A stretch of 5,430 nt of DNA, taken from assembly GCA_035399665.1 (NCBI GenBank), contig DAOPJM010000069.1:1-5430 (forward strand). Reading direction: 5' to 3'. Below the pieces are notes generated by a model. It was given only the letters and a program-made list of their open reading frames with translations, was not told the DNA's origin and did no database searches. This DNA is from DAOPJM01 sp035399665 (GTDB lineage Bacteria; Bacillota; Clostridia; Christensenellales; CAG-138). Both the position numbers and the translations under genes were made by a program. Position 1 is the first letter of the stretch, and every line of letters starts with the position of its first letter. Of the stretch, positions 4,577 through 5,430 are shown one piece after another.

Positions 4577-5430
4577 CGTTCCTCCTGTTCGTGATTTTTG
4601 TGTTGCTGTCCCTGCGTTTGGGCAGAGAAGCTTTTCAGCTTTTCTATGACGGATGACCGCTCACGTTTTTCCGTAGCGGATTCATCGGCAAACTGTTCCA
4701 TCGGCGTCCTGTCATCAATATTGAGCGCAATATTCAGTTCTGCCAGACGCGCCGACTTTTCTTTCAACTCGTCCTCATGCGGAAAGGGCTTGCCCAGCTC
4801 TGCCTTTGCGTGCTCTACCTGCTTATAGAGATTATCCAGCGTGTTCTGCACATTGGTCATTCGCTCCGGCATGGCGGCGAGTGCGTTGTCGATACGAATG
4901 AGATTGCCCTTTGCGTCCTTGCCCAGTGTGACGCGATGGGTCATCTGCCCCTTGAGCGTGAGCACATAATCTTTACCGAAGTCCTCCACGGTCAAGCTCA
5001 TTGCAAAGCCGCGATAGCTGCCGATAGAGACCGGCTCTAAGCCTTTCGCGTCCTTGCAGGCTTCCAGAATCGCAGCACCGGCATTGTCTTTGTCAGTCAG
5101 TTTATCGCCCTTGACCTCCATGCCTGCAAAGCCATCCTTCGGATGAGGATGCTCGGTAAGCGTTCTAATATCTGCCTCAAAGCCGGTGATGAAGCCCTTG
5201 TTCTTTTCTATCTGTTCCGGGAAATGGCGCAGGAGATTATCCTCCAAACGGTACTGCTGACTTTGGTGGCTTGCCTTCATCAGCTTGAGCTTGGCAACGT
5301 CCACATCCAGCGTCATTTTCTCCTTGATGCGGTCGTCACCGGCGCACAGCGCCTTGATCTCCGCATAGGACAAAGCAGTCTCGTCCACGTCCTCGCAGGA
5401 GCGCACAGGAGACTTGGAAGTCATAATCTG
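4573..5430 (-). CDS. C-terminal part of giant ICE helicase/DNA-methylase-like protein (5' end outside window)
   Basis: The frame runs off the right edge. The codons before the first visible Met read Gln-Ile, giving QIMTSKSPVRS, which I recognise from the middle of very large SNF2-helicase / N6-adenine-methylase-like proteins of clostridial ICEs. The visible part is therefore the last 285 residues. Numbering from that Met, recognisable stretches are TALSYAEIKALCAGDDRIKEK (16-36), DVDVAKLKLMKASHQSQQYRLED (40-62), a segment around GSYRGFAM (137-144), TLKGQMTHRVTLGKDAKGNLIRIDNAL (156-182) and KPFPHEDELKEKSARLAELNIALN (213-236). It ends in a charged Gln/Glu/His-rich tail. This region follows the helicase core, which is not in the window, so no catalytic motifs can be checked. 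It overlaps the next gene by 4 bases (ATGA), placing it at the head of the visible coupled block. Confidence 0.85.
   Translation of the reverse strand, partial: QIMTSKSPVRSCEDVDETALSYAEIKALCAGDDRIKEKMTLDVDVAKLKLMKASHQSQQYRLEDNLLRHFPEQIEKNKGFITGFEADIRTLTEHPHPKDGFAGMEVKGDKLTDKDNAGAAILEACKDAKGLEPVSIGSYRGFAMSLTVEDFGKDYVLTLKGQMTHRVTLGKDAKGNLIRIDNALAAMPERMTNVQNTLDNLYKQVEHAKAELGKPFPHEDELKEKSARLAELNIALNIDDRTPMEQFADESATEKRERSSVIEKLKSFSAQTQGQQHKNHEQEER
4581..4586 (-). promoter_or_regulatory. Ribosome binding site for the DUF3848/3849 gene
   Basis: Minus-strand AGGAGG lies within the final codons of the helicase/methylase gene. It is 4 bases before the ATG at 4576 and 10 before the ATG at 4570, so it supports initiation here but does not decide between the two. 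Confidence 0.7.

Noticed and set aside
1..5430. CRISPR arrays, tRNA or rRNA genes, insertion-sequence ends, ICE attachment sites
   Set aside because: No regularly spaced repeats, cloverleaf-like segments, transposase or integrase genes, or terminal repeats were seen. The ICE ends are evidently outside the window.

Overview
The window looks like part of an integrative conjugative element (ICE) of the Tn1549 / clostridial conjugative-transposon type, from a gut-type Clostridia (Bacillota) host. The evidence is a block of minus-strand genes in an order familiar from such elements: the C-terminal end of a giant helicase/DNA-methylase-like protein, a DUF3848-DUF3849 protein, a MobC-type relaxosome accessory protein, a small CD1845-family membrane protein, and a MobA/VirD2-like (MOBP-type) relaxase. 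Ribosome binding sites are strong AGGAGG-type, as expected for Bacillota. Family names come from recognition of the translated sequences, not from a database search.

Layout, left to right. Positions 1-213 hold the 3' end of an unidentified plus-strand gene that enters from outside the window. It is followed by a plus-strand gene (256-1338) that joins an N-terminal DUF6933-like domain to a C-terminal pRiA4b ORF-3-like domain. This gene is visibly more AT-rich than the conjugation genes and points against them, so it is probably cargo or flanking DNA. Positions 1339-1521 lie between convergent genes, contain three successive hairpins and no supported gene, and probably end transcription from one or both sides. 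From 1522 to the right edge everything is on the minus strand, transcribed right to left: helicase C-terminus (ends 4573), DUF3848/3849 (3731-4576), mobC (3393-3734), CD1845-family gene (3010-3300) and relaxase (1522-2931).

The first three minus-strand genes overlap by 4 bases at each junction (ATGA, then GTGA), which implies translational coupling. A 92-base gap follows mobC. It holds a 9-bp perfect inverted repeat, a direct repeat and a plausible promoter whose -35 box sits in one repeat arm, making it the best candidate in this window for a relaxosome target (oriT) and/or an operator. An intrinsic terminator lies between the CD1845-family gene and the relaxase, and its T-run stops about 11 bases before the relaxase Shine-Dalgarno sequence. 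Relaxase expression may therefore depend on read-through.

Functionally, MobC and the relaxase should form the DNA-processing complex that nicks oriT and pilots the strand into the recipient. The helicase/methylase, DUF3848/3849 and CD1845 proteins are conserved companions whose roles are poorly defined. I see no clear evidence of an entirely new system. The most interesting parts are the non-coding control regions and the plus-strand cargo gene.
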